Positions 8,205 through 17,045 of a DNA stretch of 64,000 nt are shown piece by piece. The first letter of the stretch is position 1. Every line of letters begins with the position of its first letter. Made by a program: the position numbers and the translations under genes. Location of the stretch: NCBI GenBank assembly GCA_959601045.1, contig CAUGNZ010000001.1:48786-112785 (forward strand). Direction: 5' to 3'. The stretch is from an uncultured Collinsella sp. GTDB taxonomy: Bacteria; Actinomycetota; Coriobacteriia; Coriobacteriales; Coriobacteriaceae. The notes below the pieces were generated by a model. It did not search any database, was not told the origin of the DNA, and saw nothing but the letters and a program-made list of their open reading frames with translations.

Positions 8205-8648
8205 CTAGAAACCGCTTACGTCCGAACGCTCCCAGCTAGCAACCTGGTCGGGAGACACCGTACCCAGCGCCTCGAACTTCCAGGAGCCGCCCGCCTTCAG
8301 ATGATTGGTGTTTGCAAGAGCCGTTCCAACCTGGTTGCCATCGGCATCATACAGAACATACTCAATCTGAATGTAGCTCTTTTCCTTGTCCGTGTTATTG
8401 GTCAGCGTGCCCGTGATCTTATAGGCAAACTGATTGGAGGTGTCTTCAGCCTCGTCAGCAATGGTATACGGTTCTTGCGGTTCTTTTTGCTCCTCAGCCT
8501 GCTGTGTCGTCTCGGCAGATTTTGCCGAATCGCTCGCAGACGAATCGGTTGAATTGCCACCCATGGAGCCCACGGCACCGACGATAACCAGCACCACGAT
8601 GACGCCTAGGACAATCTTGCCGATCGGCTTCTTTCCCTCTTTTGCCAT
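8205..8648 (-). CDS. Membrane-anchored FxLYD-like domain protein
   Basis: A 147-residue protein with a short basic N-terminus, one transmembrane helix (about residues 11-29, rich in Ile, Val and Gly), a Ser/Glu-rich linker and a C-terminal beta domain. The segment FAYKITGTLTNNTDKEKSYIQIEY followed by LYDADGNQVG fits the FxLYD pattern of small extracytoplasmic beta-sandwich domains (only parts of it are cited as key residues). The ribosome site AAGGATG precedes the ATG. Function unknown; probably a cell-surface accessory protein. It is 32 bases upstream of the HTH gene and may be cotranscribed with it. Confidence 0.6.
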   Translation of the reverse strand: MAKEGKKPIGKIVLGVIVVLVIVGAVGSMGGNSTDSSASDSAKSAETTQQAEEQKEPQEPYTIADEAEDTSNQFAYKITGTLTNNTDKEKSYIQIEYVLYDADGNQVGTALANTNHLKAGGSWKFEALGTVSPDQVASWERSDVSGF

Positions 8649-8812
8649 TATTCATCCTTCCTACGATCCGGCTACCGTGCCGGCACACAGCACATCGTAG
8701 AAAGGATTGAACTTGAATTCATTAGCTGAGGGCTAAGGTTGCGGTAAACGGCCAATGCAGCTATCCAGACGCCGAGCAAACGCACTTTGCGTGACCGTCT
8801 GCTGGCAGCGCA

Positions 8813-9142
8813 TCAACCCACCGTGACGGATTTCCCGGTAAAGGCACTGATCATCATTAGGACAAAGAACACCAGGTAGCTGATGCTCAATAGGTACGCA
8901 ATGATCAGGAAGACGACCCAGCCGACATTGGTCTTACCGTCGGCGCGGCGCTGCTCGCGAGAACGGCACAGCCAGACCGTCACGCCGATGGCGGTGATAA
9001 ACAGTACGAGTGCCGCCGCAGCCAGCCCAGCAAACACAAACATCACGCCAATGCTCACAGCGATGACCGGAAGCAGCAGCAAACCGCATCCGCATCCACC
9101 CGGACTATATACGGCAGACTGTCGGCGTCGTTCCATCGTCAC
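8813..9142 (-). CDS. Small membrane protein, function unknown
   Basis: A 109-residue protein with a Gly/Cys-rich start and about three hydrophobic helices (two between residues 18 and 60, one or two between 75 and 102), separated by a basic loop with RSREQRRADGK. It overlaps the stop of the upstream M20 gene by 4 bases, so it is translationally coupled to it. I do not recognise a family. The coupling suggests a role linked to the M20 enzyme, or simple operon membership. Confidence 0.55.
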   Translation of the reverse strand: MTMERRRQSAVYSPGGCGCGLLLLPVIAVSIGVMFVFAGLAAAALVLFITAIGVTVWLCRSREQRRADGKTNVGWVVFLIIAYLLSISYLVFFVLMMISAFTGKSVTVG

Positions 9143-10326
9143 TCCAAGCCAAGCAATCGTTTGTAGACATCGAGGCCTTTGAGTAGGATTTCCTCGTCAA
9201 AGAGCATGGTATCAGTGTGAAGGGCGCTCATCGCATAGGCTGGGCAGCCATCTGCGTCGATCGGGTTTTCTCGCGCCTCCGGCACGCCCGTGCCCAGCAG
9301 GAAAAACACGCCCGGCAGATGGCGTTGGTAGAACGCGAAATCCTCGGCAATCAGCAGCGGCTCGTCCACGAGCTGTAACTCGGGCAGAGCAGGCGCGATT
9401 CGAGCAAACAACTCGGGGTCGTTGTCGACCGGCGGATAGCCCTCGGCAAAGTCGAGATCGTACGTGCAGCCCGTTGCAGCGCATGCCTCATCAAGCACGC
9501 GGCACACACCCTCGCGTGCACGGTCGAACATGCCGTCCGTAAACACACGCAGGCTGCCGGCCACATGGGCCTCCCCCGCCACCGCGTTGCAGACGGTACC
9601 GGCCTGCAGCAGACCAAACTTACCGATACAGGGCTCGTCGGTGCCCAGCTCGTCCATCAACTCGCGCTCGGCAACCAAAAACTTTGCTGCCGCCAACGCG
9701 GCATCGTGCGACTCCCCAACCGGCACACCATAGGTCTTAGCGATGTGGATGCTCGTACCGTGAATATGGATATGCGTCTCGCTCGAACGCGCCAGCAGCG
9801 GACCGGAACAACTCGCCAACGTGCCGGCAGGCAGATCGGGCCACACATGGAAGCCAAAAATGCGGTCGGCCCCATAGCGCTCGAACACACCACTCTCGCA
9901 TACCGTCTTGGCACCACCGGTCGTTTCCTCGGCCGGCTGGAACACAAAGAGAACATTGCGCCTCATGGCGCCCGGCTGTTCGCGAATCGTACGGTCGACA
10001 TACGTCGCGGCGGCAAGCGCCATGGCCATGTGTCCGTCATGTCCGCAAGCGTGCATCTTGCCGGGATGGGTCGAGGCAAAGGCCGCTCCCGTCGCCTCCG
10101 CGATGGGCAGCGCATCCATATCGGCGCGAATCGCCGTGGCATGCGCGGCATCAACACCGGCGTCGAAGAAAGCACAGACGCAGCTGGGGCACGGATGGGT
10201 CACCTCGCAAGCGAGCGGTGTCAGCACGCCCTCGATATAGGCAATGGTTTGCGGAAGATCGAAATCGAGCTCCGGAATGCGATGGAGATCGCGGCGATAG
10301 CGACGGAGTTCTTGGAGCTCGGTCAT
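9139..10326 (-). CDS. M20-family amidohydrolase, candidate N-acetyl-diaminopimelate deacetylase
   Basis: A 395-residue metallo-amidohydrolase of the M20D (HipO/AmaA/YkuR) type. Metal ligands are in RADMDALPI and MHACGHDGHMA, a Glu pair is in FQPAEETTGGA, and a late His is in SALHTD. The start at 10326 is preceded by GAAGGGA; frames extending to 10410 lack a site. It lies divergent from the lysine-riboswitch-controlled lysA-dapA-dapB-dapH cluster. In Bacillus the acetylase-branch deacetylase DapL (YkuR) belongs to this family and neighbours dapH, so that role is likely here. A generic indole-acetyl-amino-acid or hippurate hydrolase is the alternative. Confidence 0.75.
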   Translation of the reverse strand: MTELQELRRYRRDLHRIPELDFDLPQTIAYIEGVLTPLACEVTHPCPSCVCAFFDAGVDAAHATAIRADMDALPIAEATGAAFASTHPGKMHACGHDGHMAMALAAATYVDRTIREQPGAMRRNVLFVFQPAEETTGGAKTVCESGVFERYGADRIFGFHVWPDLPAGTLASCSGPLLARSSETHIHIHGTSIHIAKTYGVPVGESHDAALAAAKFLVAERELMDELGTDEPCIGKFGLLQAGTVCNAVAGEAHVAGSLRVFTDGMFDRAREGVCRVLDEACAATGCTYDLDFAEGYPPVDNDPELFARIAPALPELQLVDEPLLIAEDFAFYQRHLPGVFFLLGTGVPEARENPIDADGCPAYAMSALHTDTMLFDEEILLKGLDVYKRLLGLE

Positions 10327-10476
10327 AGAGGATCCCTTCGTGAGGCACATCTGTTGCAACTTATTGTGATACAGGATTGTGGCGCACATGTTTCCAGCAT
10401 ATCCCTGCATTTTTTAAACGTTATATACGAATACTCTTGTTTGGTAAAGTGCAACGTGATAGGGTCTTTACCACTT

Positions 10477-10633
10477 GATAGAGGCGCGGGCACGAAGAGC
10501 CGCGGGCGAGCCGGCAGGCTTTGACCCCGTGGGGAGGCGAAACCCGCCGAACTGGGTTTTACGGGCACGAACAACCTGGTGGGCCTGTGGGAAACACCCA
10601 CAGGACTGTCTGCAGCAATGCGGGAGCGCTATC
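10477..10633 (+). promoter_or_regulatory. Lysine riboswitch (L box)
   Basis: The region carries the L-box landmarks in order. GATAGAGGCGCG opens the P1 side and GCCGGCAGG and GGGGAGGCGAAACCCGCCGA follow as the P2-P3 region. A CTGTGGGAAACACCCACAG hairpin follows, then GGACTGTC, and GGGAGCGCTATC closes P1. It lies 71 bases before the lysA start. The closing strand and the bases after it (CGCTATCCGGAC) can instead pair with GTCTGGATAGCG at 10680-10691, next to the lysA ribosome site, which suggests translational control. Lysine binding would be expected to reduce expression of the lysA-dapA-dapB-dapH operon. Confidence 0.88.
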
Positions 10634-10704
10634 CGGACATTGGGTCCACGCTATGCGGATTCGATGCGCAGATGGCGCCGTCTGGATAGCGAGGTTTACG
10701 GGAC

Positions 10705-13014
10705 ATGGCATTGACCCCCAACGAGGCATATGCGGCCAAGCAGCCGTTTGTGGACAAGGAGACACTCGAGCATATCGTCGAGCAGTTCCCCACGCCGTTT
10801 CATCTATACGACGAGGCGGGCATCCGCCGCAACATGCAAGAAGTGCGCGACGCCTTTGCATGGAACCCGGGCTTTAAGGAATACTTTGCCGTCAAGGCCA
10901 ACCCCAACCCGGCGCTCATCTCCATTCTCAACGAATACGGCTGCGGCTGCGATTGCTCGAGCTATACCGAGCTCATGATCGCCCGCTCGCTGGGTATCAC
11001 GGGACACGACATCATGTTCTCGTCCAACGATACGCCGGCTGCCGACTTTGAGCTCGCCGACAAACTGGGTGCCATCGTCAACTTTGACGACATCAGCCAC
11101 ATCGAGTTCTTTGAGCGTGTTGCGGGACCCATCCCCAAGACGGTCAGCTGCCGCTTTAACCCAGGCGGCCTGTTCCAGCTCTCCAACGGCATCATGGACA
11201 ATCCGGGCGACTCCAAATATGGCATGACCACCGAGCAGCTCTTCGAGGCCTTCCGTATGCTCAAGGCCAAGGGCGCCGAGGACTTTGGCATCCACGCATT
11301 CCTTGCCAGCAACACCGTCACCAACGACTACTACCCCAGGCTCGCGCGCATCCTCTTTGAGCTTGCCGTGCGCCTGGAGCGCGAGACCGGCGCACACGTC
11401 GCCTTCATCAATCTGTCCGGCGGCGTCGGCATCCCCTATCTGCCCGAGCAGCAGGCCAACGACATTCAAGCCATCGGCGAGGGAGTACACGCGGCATACG
11501 ACGAGATCCTGGTTCCCGCCGGCATGGGCGATGTGGCCATCTGCACCGAGATGGGCCGCTTTATGATGGGCCCCTACGGCTGCCTGGTCACCAAGGTCAT
11601 CCACGAGAAGCAGATCTATAAGGACTATATCGGCGTGGACGCCAGTGCCGTCGACCTCATTCGTCCCGCCATGTATGGCGCTTACCACCACATCACGGTG
11701 ATGGGTCATCCGGACGGTCCTGATAAAACCGCAGCCCCCGTCACGAACACGTACGACATCACGGGTAATCTGTGCGAGAACAATGACAAGTTCGCCATCG
11801 ATCGTGAGCTGCCGCATATCGACATAGGCGACCTGCTTGTGATCCACGATACCGGCGCACATGGCTACTCCATGGGCTACAACTACAACGGACGTCTGCG
11901 CTCCGCCGAGGTCCTACTGCGTCCCGATGGCTCGGCCGACCTCATCCGCCGCGCCGAGCGCCCGGTCGATTACTTTGCCACACTCGACGTGCTGCCGTGC
12001 GGCCGCGAGCTGCTGGCCAAATCGCGCGCCGAAAGTGCCCGCCGTCGCGCCCAAGACGAGCGCCTGGCAGTCGCAGCTCAATGGAACAAACGCATCCAGA
12101 TCGCGGAGGCGAAGGAGAAGAACATGGATATCCGCAACCTCGAGGGCTCGATCGTCGCCCTCGTCACGCCGTTTAAAAAGGACGGCAGCGTCGACTTTGA
12201 CGCGCTCGAGCGCCTTATCGATTTCCACTTGCAAAATGGCACCGATGCCATCCTCACCCTGGGCACCACCGGTGAGAGTGCCACGATGACCGATGACGAG
12301 GACAACTCCGTCGTCGCCGCCGTGGTCAAGCATGTTGCAGGACGCGTCCCCGTCATCGCCGGCTCGGGCTCCAACTCCACGCAGACCATGCTCACCAAGT
12401 CGCTCACCTATCAGGGCCTGGGCGCCGACGGTCTGCTGCTCATCACCCCCTACTACAACAAGTCCAATGAAGAGGGTATCTATCAGCACTTTAAGACCGT
12501 CGCCGATGCCGTGGACATCCCCTGCATCCTGTACAACATCCCCGGCCGCTGTGGCTGCGGCATCAGCGAGCGCAACGTAGAGCGCTTGGCCGCGCACCCC
12601 AACATCATGGGTATTAAGGAAGCCTCGGGCAACGTCGCCTACGCGGCCAAGATCGCCCACCTGCTGTCAGACGACTTCCGCATGTACTCGGGCGAGGACG
12701 CGCTTACCGTGCCGCTCATGAGCCTGGGCGCCTCGGGCACCATCAGCGTGTGGGCAGACGTTCAGCCGCAGCTCGTGCATGACATGTGCCGCGCCTATTT
12801 GGACGGTGATGTGGCGCGTGCCCGCGATATCCAAATTGCCGGCCAGCCGCTCATCAATGCCCTCTTTAGTGAGGTCAACCCCATCCCCGTCAAAGAGGCG
12901 CTCGCTCAGATGGGTATGATCGAGGCAAACTACCGCATGCCGCTGTGCCCCATGGCCAACGACACGCGCTCTGCACTTACCGATGCCCTGAAGGGAGCTG
13001 GTCTGCTTGATTAA
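10705..13014 (+). CDS. lysA-dapA: Diaminopimelate decarboxylase (LysA) fused in frame to 4-hydroxy-tetrahydrodipicolinate synthase (DapA)
   Basis: One uninterrupted 769-residue frame. Residues 1-about 470 are a fold-type III PLP decarboxylase: the PLP Lys64 is in YFAVKANPNP, with a Gly-rich phosphate site INLSGGVGIPY and a late CENNDKF segment. This part converts meso-DAP to lysine. From residue 474 (nucleotide 12124) a complete DapA follows. It has TLGTTGES near the active site, the Tyr in LYNIPGRCG and the Schiff-base Lys in MGIKEASGN. This part condenses pyruvate with aspartate semialdehyde. The DapA part has its own ATG with AAGGAG 6 bases upstream, so DapA may also be made alone. The operon starts with the lysine riboswitch and continues with dapB, which overlaps by 8 bases. 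A lost lysA stop codon is the simplest origin. Confidence 0.9.
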   Translation: MALTPNEAYAAKQPFVDKETLEHIVEQFPTPFHLYDEAGIRRNMQEVRDAFAWNPGFKEYFAVKANPNPALISILNEYGCGCDCSSYTELMIARSLGITGHDIMFSSNDTPAADFELADKLGAIVNFDDISHIEFFERVAGPIPKTVSCRFNPGGLFQLSNGIMDNPGDSKYGMTTEQLFEAFRMLKAKGAEDFGIHAFLASNTVTNDYYPRLARILFELAVRLERETGAHVAFINLSGGVGIPYLPEQQANDIQAIGEGVHAAYDEILVPAGMGDVAICTEMGRFMMGPYGCLVTKVIHEKQIYKDYIGVDASAVDLIRPAMYGAYHHITVMGHPDGPDKTAAPVTNTYDITGNLCENNDKFAIDRELPHIDIGDLLVIHDTGAHGYSMGYNYNGRLRSAEVLLRPDGSADLIRRAERPVDYFATLDVLPCGRELLAKSRAESARRRAQDERLAVAAQWNKRIQIAEAKEKNMDIRNLEGSIVALVTPFKKDGSVDFDALERLIDFHLQNGTDAILTLGTTGESATMTDDEDNSVVAAVVKHVAGRVPVIAGSGSNSTQTMLTKSLTYQGLGADGLLLITPYYNKSNEEGIYQHFKTVADAVDIPCILYNIPGRCGCGISERNVERLAAHPNIMGIKEASGNVAYAAKIAHLLSDDFRMYSGEDALTVPLMSLGASGTISVWADVQPQLVHDMCRAYLDGDVARARDIQIAGQPLINALFSEVNPIPVKEALAQMGMIEANYRMPLCPMANDTRSALTDALKGAGLLD
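12109..12126 (+). promoter_or_regulatory. Internal ribosome binding site for stand-alone DapA
   Basis: AAGGAG is followed 6 bases later by ATG at 12124, the position matching the usual DapA N-terminus. It lies inside the fused frame, so the operon could yield both a fusion protein and free DapA. Confidence 0.6.
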
Positions 13015-13747
13015 GACCGTCATTATGGGAACGGGCCGCATGGGCTCGCTCATCCGCACCACCGCCGAGGGCGTTGTCGACGCCGCCGGTCAACCCGTTT
13101 TCGACATCGTCGCCCAGATTGGCTTCGATTTGAGCGAGCTCGAGAACGCACCGGCCGCCGATGTGATTATCGACTTCTCGAACGTCGTGACCTTCGACGC
13201 CGTCGTCGCCTATGTCGAGCGTACAGGCGCGGCGTTGGTCTCGGGCACTACAGGCTACACCCCCGAGCAGATGGATCGCCTGCGCGAGCTGGGTCAGAAC
13301 ACCCGCGTCATGCACTCCGGCAATTACTCCATCGGTATCGCAGCCCTGCGTCATCTGGTAGCACAGGCCACACGCGAGCTGCCCGGCTTTGACTGCGAAA
13401 TCGTCGAGACGCACCATAACCAAAAGGTCGACGCCCCCAGCGGCACTGCCAAGTTACTGCTCGATGCCGTCGTCGAAGCCGAGCCCGAGGCAGGCTACCA
13501 CCCCGTCTATGGCCGCGAGGGCATGTGCGGAGCGCGCGACCCCAAGGAGATCGGCATGCACTCACTGCGCGGTGGCACTGTCGCCGGCGTGCACGAAGTG
13601 AGTTTCTTTGGCCAGGACGAGGAAATCACACTCACGCACCGCGCCACGAGCCGTCAGATCTTCGTCAACGGCGCCTTGGCAGCCGCGCAGAAACTCGTCA
13701 CCCGCGAGCACGGCTTCTATACGTTCGACCAGGTCATGTTTGCCTAA
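13007..13747 (+). CDS. dapB: 4-hydroxy-tetrahydrodipicolinate reductase
   Basis: A 246-residue NAD(P)H-dependent reductase, second enzyme of the DAP route. The nucleotide-binding start MIKTVIMGTGRMG is typical; the family motif ETHHNQKVDAPSGTA with catalytic His and Lys lies around residues 138-152. The start is TTG at 13007, overlapping the DapA stop by 8 bases; GAAGGGAG lies about 10 bases upstream, and this start gives the standard N-terminus. It is translationally coupled to lysA-dapA and under the same riboswitch. Confidence 0.93.
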   Translation: MIKTVIMGTGRMGSLIRTTAEGVVDAAGQPVFDIVAQIGFDLSELENAPAADVIIDFSNVVTFDAVVAYVERTGAALVSGTTGYTPEQMDRLRELGQNTRVMHSGNYSIGIAALRHLVAQATRELPGFDCEIVETHHNQKVDAPSGTAKLLLDAVVEAEPEAGYHPVYGREGMCGARDPKEIGMHSLRGGTVAGVHEVSFFGQDEEITLTHRATSRQIFVNGALAAAQKLVTREHGFYTFDQVMFA

Positions 13748-13786
13748 CCAGGTATCAACCGGATCCACCCAAAGGAGAGACAGCAA

Positions 13787-14506
13787 ATGAGCAATGCAGC
13801 CGAGATGGATGCACAGGAGATTATCAACTACATCGCCACCGCGCCCAAAAAGACGCCCGTCAAGCTGTACGTGCGCGAGAAGCCGGGCATGAAGGTTGCC
13901 TGGGGCGACGCACATGTCTACGGCGGTCGTCGTGGCAAGACCGTCTTTGGCGACTGGGATGAGCTTAAGGCCATCCTGGATGCCAATGTCGACTCCATCG
14001 ACTACTACGACGTCGAGAATGACTGCCGCAACTCCGCCGTCCCCATGCTCGACCTTAAGGGCATCAACGCCCGCATCGAGCCGGGCGCGATCATCCGCGA
14101 CCGCGTCGAGATCGGCGACCGTGCCGTCATCATGATGGGCGCCATCATCAACATCGGCTCCGTTATCGGCGAGGGTTCCATGATCGATATGGGCGCCGTG
14201 CTGGGCGGTCGCGCCACCGTGGGTAAGAACTGCCACATCGGCGCCGGCACCGTGCTGGCAGGCGTCGTGGAGCCCGCCAGCGCCACGCCCGTCATCATCG
14301 AGGACGATGTCATGATCGGCGCAAACGCCGTGGTCCTGGAAGGCGTGCGCGTGGGCAAGGGCGCTGTTGTCGCCGCCGGCGCCGTGTGCGTCGAGGACGT
14401 CCCCGCCGGCGCCGTCGTGGCCGGTGTCCCCGCCCGCGTCATCAAGATGCGCGACGAGAAGACCGACAGCAAGACCGGCCTGGAAGAGGGCTTACGTCAG
14501 CTGTAG
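13787..14506 (+). CDS. dapH: Tetrahydrodipicolinate N-acetyltransferase
   Basis: A 239-residue acetyltransferase of the left-handed beta-helix type that acetylates tetrahydrodipicolinate, committing the pathway to the acetylase branch. Opening residues (AQEIINYIATAPKKTPVKLY) and the core (DLKGINARIEPGAIIRD, GRATVGKNCHIGAG) match Bacillus DapH rather than the longer succinylase DapD. Hexapeptide repeats run from about residue 90 to 205. AAAGGAG precedes the ATG. It is the last gene of the lysine operon, 39 bases after dapB, and is followed by a GTTACGC stem-loop at 14508-14537. Confidence 0.92.
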   Translation: MSNAAEMDAQEIINYIATAPKKTPVKLYVREKPGMKVAWGDAHVYGGRRGKTVFGDWDELKAILDANVDSIDYYDVENDCRNSAVPMLDLKGINARIEPGAIIRDRVEIGDRAVIMMGAIINIGSVIGEGSMIDMGAVLGGRATVGKNCHIGAGTVLAGVVEPASATPVIIEDDVMIGANAVVLEGVRVGKGAVVAAGAVCVEDVPAGAVVAGVPARVIKMRDEKTDSKTGLEEGLRQL

Positions 14507-14507
14507 A

Positions 14508-14537
14508 AGTTACGCAGTTTTACCAAACCGCGTAACG
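14508..14537 (+). terminator. Stem-loop after dapH
   Basis: GTTACGC pairs with GCGTAAC across a 14-base loop directly after the dapH stop. There is no clear T tract, so termination is plausible but not certain. Confidence 0.45.
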
Positions 14538-14690
14538 GCTCGACGCTGCAAACGCCCCTAAGCGGCAATCTGACGTTCAATCGTCGGGCATGACCAGAAG
14601 GTCGATGCCCTCCTCTTTCACGTCACCTTGCTCGCTCTGGGGCGTTTTCGCTGACGTATGCTCAACCTGCGGCGCAATTCAATCCCAAGC

Positions 14691-14725
14691 AAAAAGGCCG
14701 AAGCACCATCGGAGCTTCGACCTTT
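14691..14725. terminator. Terminator between dapH and the nucleoid-associated protein gene
   Basis: AAAGG-CGAAGC pairs with GCTTCG-CCTTT (one internal mismatch) with A-rich and T-rich flanks, oriented to end the minus-strand gene at 14753 and possibly the dap operon. The rest of 14538-14752 shows no convincing gene. Confidence 0.65.
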
Positions 14726-14752
14726 GTATTGTCTGCAGCTTACAAGCGCAGT

Positions 14753-15757
14753 TTATCGATTCTCAATTGACCCGATATTCTTGAGCTCGATGGAAATGAG
14801 GCCGTTGGGTTCGTTGACAAACTCGATGTACTCGGAGTTCGAACCCATCTCGGCCGGAAAGCTGATCTCGATACCCGTGTCGGTACGGATCTTATGATTG
14901 CGCACCGCCGCGCGCTCGACCTGTTTGCGCTCCACGGGCACACGCTCAGGCACCTTCTCCTCGGTCAGTGCCGCGCGCACGCTCTCCTTGATAACCGGTT
15001 CGTCCTCAAAGACCTCATCGACGATATCCCAAGGCGGCAGCTCCTCGTCATCCTCAACCTTCTCGGCAACGGCAGCCTTAACCTTAGCGAGCGCTACAGC
15101 CGTGTTGGCGCCGTGCTCCTCGGCGACTTCCTCGACCACACGTGTCACGGTGTCGATGACCTCCTTGCCCGATACGCCCGTGTCGCACTGCAGCAGGCCA
15201 TCGGGGATTAGCATACGGTCCTCGCCGGCAATCTTGCGCTTCTTATCCACGTAGCCGATCTCCATGGTACTCGCGCGCACGATGGCATAGCTCGGCACCT
15301 TTTGCGAGGGGTTCGGCAGAATGGCGTAGTGGCGCGCGATGTCGTTGCGCACCTCCCCCTCCTCGCGGCCCACCTCGTGCATAAAAGCCTGCTTGGAGCC
15401 CAGCAGCATCACGGCAAACCAGCGGGCATCCTCATCGTCGTCAAAATCGGCCACGAGCACGTCAGTGGACTCGGCTTTCTCGGCCTTGGTGAGTTCGGAA
15501 GAGATGAACTCCGCAATCTGCTGAGACAGGTCCACGAACTCGCGCTCGCCAAAGAAATAGCCCTTGAGCTCGCCGCCAAACGCAGAGTTCTCGGCAAACG
15601 TGGCGCGTTTATTGTCGGCCGAGGTACGTGCGCGGCGCAGATGCGTGGTCACGAAGTTGCGCACGGTACGGCTTTCGATATCGAGTTCGCGCTGGCTCAT
15701 GACGTTGACGGCAGAGTCAAAGTCCAGGATATGCAGAATCGCGTGATTGATTTTCAT
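14753..15757 (-). CDS. Nucleoid-associated protein, NdpA/YejK family
   Basis: A 334-residue protein of the 37-kDa nucleoid-associated family (PF04245). The start MKINHAILHILDF and the segment FMHEVGREEGEVRNDIARHYAILPNPSQ fit the family. The C-terminal quarter has an acidic stretch (EKVEDDEELPPWD) and a beta-rich end (IEISFPAEMGSNSEYIEF). The family binds nucleoid DNA; its biochemical activity is not well defined. A start at 15766 is also possible; 15757 is preferred because GGAA lies 8 bases upstream. It appears monocistronic. Confidence 0.8.
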   Translation of the reverse strand: MKINHAILHILDFDSAVNVMSQRELDIESRTVRNFVTTHLRRARTSADNKRATFAENSAFGGELKGYFFGEREFVDLSQQIAEFISSELTKAEKAESTDVLVADFDDDEDARWFAVMLLGSKQAFMHEVGREEGEVRNDIARHYAILPNPSQKVPSYAIVRASTMEIGYVDKKRKIAGEDRMLIPDGLLQCDTGVSGKEVIDTVTRVVEEVAEEHGANTAVALAKVKAAVAEKVEDDEELPPWDIVDEVFEDEPVIKESVRAALTEEKVPERVPVERKQVERAAVRNHKIRTDTGIEISFPAEMGSNSEYIEFVNEPNGLISIELKNIGSIENR

Positions 15758-15832
15758 ATACGGCATTCCGTTCTAGATCGATTTCGGCACGAACCAGTAT
15801 AGCGGTCGATCCCGCCCCAGACGCATCGAAGA

Positions 15833-15865
15833 TTGGTGCATCGGGGTCAGGTTGCTTTGCACCAA
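15833..15865. repeat. REP-like hairpin repeat, GGGGTCAGGTT type (copy A)
   Basis: TTGGTGCA and TGCACCAA form a perfect 8-bp stem around a loop with GGGGTCAGGTT (AACCTGACCCC on the minus strand). A near-identical copy lies at 17014-17045, so the pair brackets the decayed DUF2974 gene. The loop differs by one base from the AACCTGTCCC loop seen elsewhere in the window. Confidence 0.6.
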
Positions 15866-15868
15866 TGG

Positions 15869-16983
15869 TTAGCGCAGGAGCTCGGACTGCCATGCCTCGA
15901 GCTGCTCGGCAAAGCTTTTGCCGCTCGTGAGTACGCTGAGCTCGGGGCGCTTGGGCAACAGCGCGCATTTAAGGATTGCCACGATGGTCTGCGAGACAAA
16001 GCGTCGCGTATCCTTGTCAAAGCCTTGCGCAGCCTGGAACATCACAGGCAGGCTCTCGCGCAGATTCCCAGCGATATCCGCAAACCGCTCAGCACCCGTA
16101 GCCTCAAACACGGAGAACAACGCATCCACAAAACGCTCGCGCTCGCTAGACGACACTGCAAGCAGCATCTCGCGAATAGAGCCATCAACGTATCGCGCAC
16201 CGGCGGACAGGCGCTCACAGTACACGAAGTCGCGACCATCAACCACCCAGCTAAAGGGATTGTGCTGCAGCAGGCTGAACTCGGTGCTCTCAACGATGGC
16301 ATAGTCCTCCTGTGTCTCGAACATCATGCCAAAGATTGACGACCGAGGTAGCGTCTTGTCGATTCGACCGGAAAGATCGGCAAAAGCCTTGCCGTTCAGA
16401 AACTCCTCGACGAAACCCGGACCATCATGGGAATACGCCCGCTCGATTCGCCCACGGGCAACATCGGAGCACATCGCCGCACCGTACACCGCAAGGTTTC
16501 CACCCTTGGAATGACCTCCGCACAAAAGCGGCCCATCAATCGCATCCGCCGCCTCGTCCACATAACGCGCCGCGGATTCCTGGGCCGGCACAGGACACCG
16601 GAACGCCATGTTAAAGTCCTCTTTCCAGCCCACAATCGTGCTGTCGGTCCCCCGCCGGAAACCGGAACGCCATGGTTGCAAACTGCTCTGTCGCCACCGC
16701 ATCGCTCACGGCACGATAGCCGCAAACGTGCACGCCACGGTAGCGAGGGTTTGCTGCCACGGCCTCCAACAAGGCCCTGCTCCCCTCCGGATCCCACAGG
16801 TCGCCAATCATGTCCCGGTAGCACTCGGCACGCAGCAGCTCGCGTACGTCTAGGCCCTGCCAGTTCGTCAGCTCCGTCATATCACCCGGCAAACGCAAAT
16901 AGGACAACCACGCAGAACGGCCGTTCCTCAAACGGATCAAACGCCGTCTGGGCATAGGTCAAAAAATTAGGCGAATCCGACAT
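15869..16983 (-). pseudogene. Decayed DUF2974-family (lipase-like alpha/beta hydrolase) gene
   Basis: Three minus-strand frames together spell one DUF2974 (Mbeg1-like) protein. The start is at 16983 with GGGAGA before the ATG, giving MSDSPNFLTYAQTAFDPFEE. The reading then shifts near 16920, apparently with about 8-9 codons lost before WLSYLRLPGDMTEL. It shifts again near 16655-16665 in a C/G run, from ATMAFRF to RGTDSTIVGWKEDFN. The remainder, to 15869, has the nucleophile-elbow-like GGHSKGGNLA. Two separate lesions argue against a single sequencing error. Hairpin repeats sit on both sides. The protein is probably not made in full. Confidence 0.8.
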
Positions 16984-17013
16984 GGCTCTCCCATCAACTA
17001 TGGCGCATTGGGA

Positions 17014-17045
17014 TGGTGCGTTGGGGTCAGGTTGCTTTGCACCAA
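17014..17045. repeat. REP-like hairpin repeat, GGGGTCAGGTT type (copy B)
   Basis: Second copy of the 15833-15865 repeat in the same orientation, with TGGTGC/GCACCA stem ends and the same loop core. It abuts the ldh terminator. Confidence 0.6.

Noticed and set aside
14538..14690. Short minus-strand frame ending in a DLLVMPDD-type peptide
   Set aside because: It is about 37 codons without a start codon or ribosome site. It may be the end of a lost gene, but nothing identifies it.
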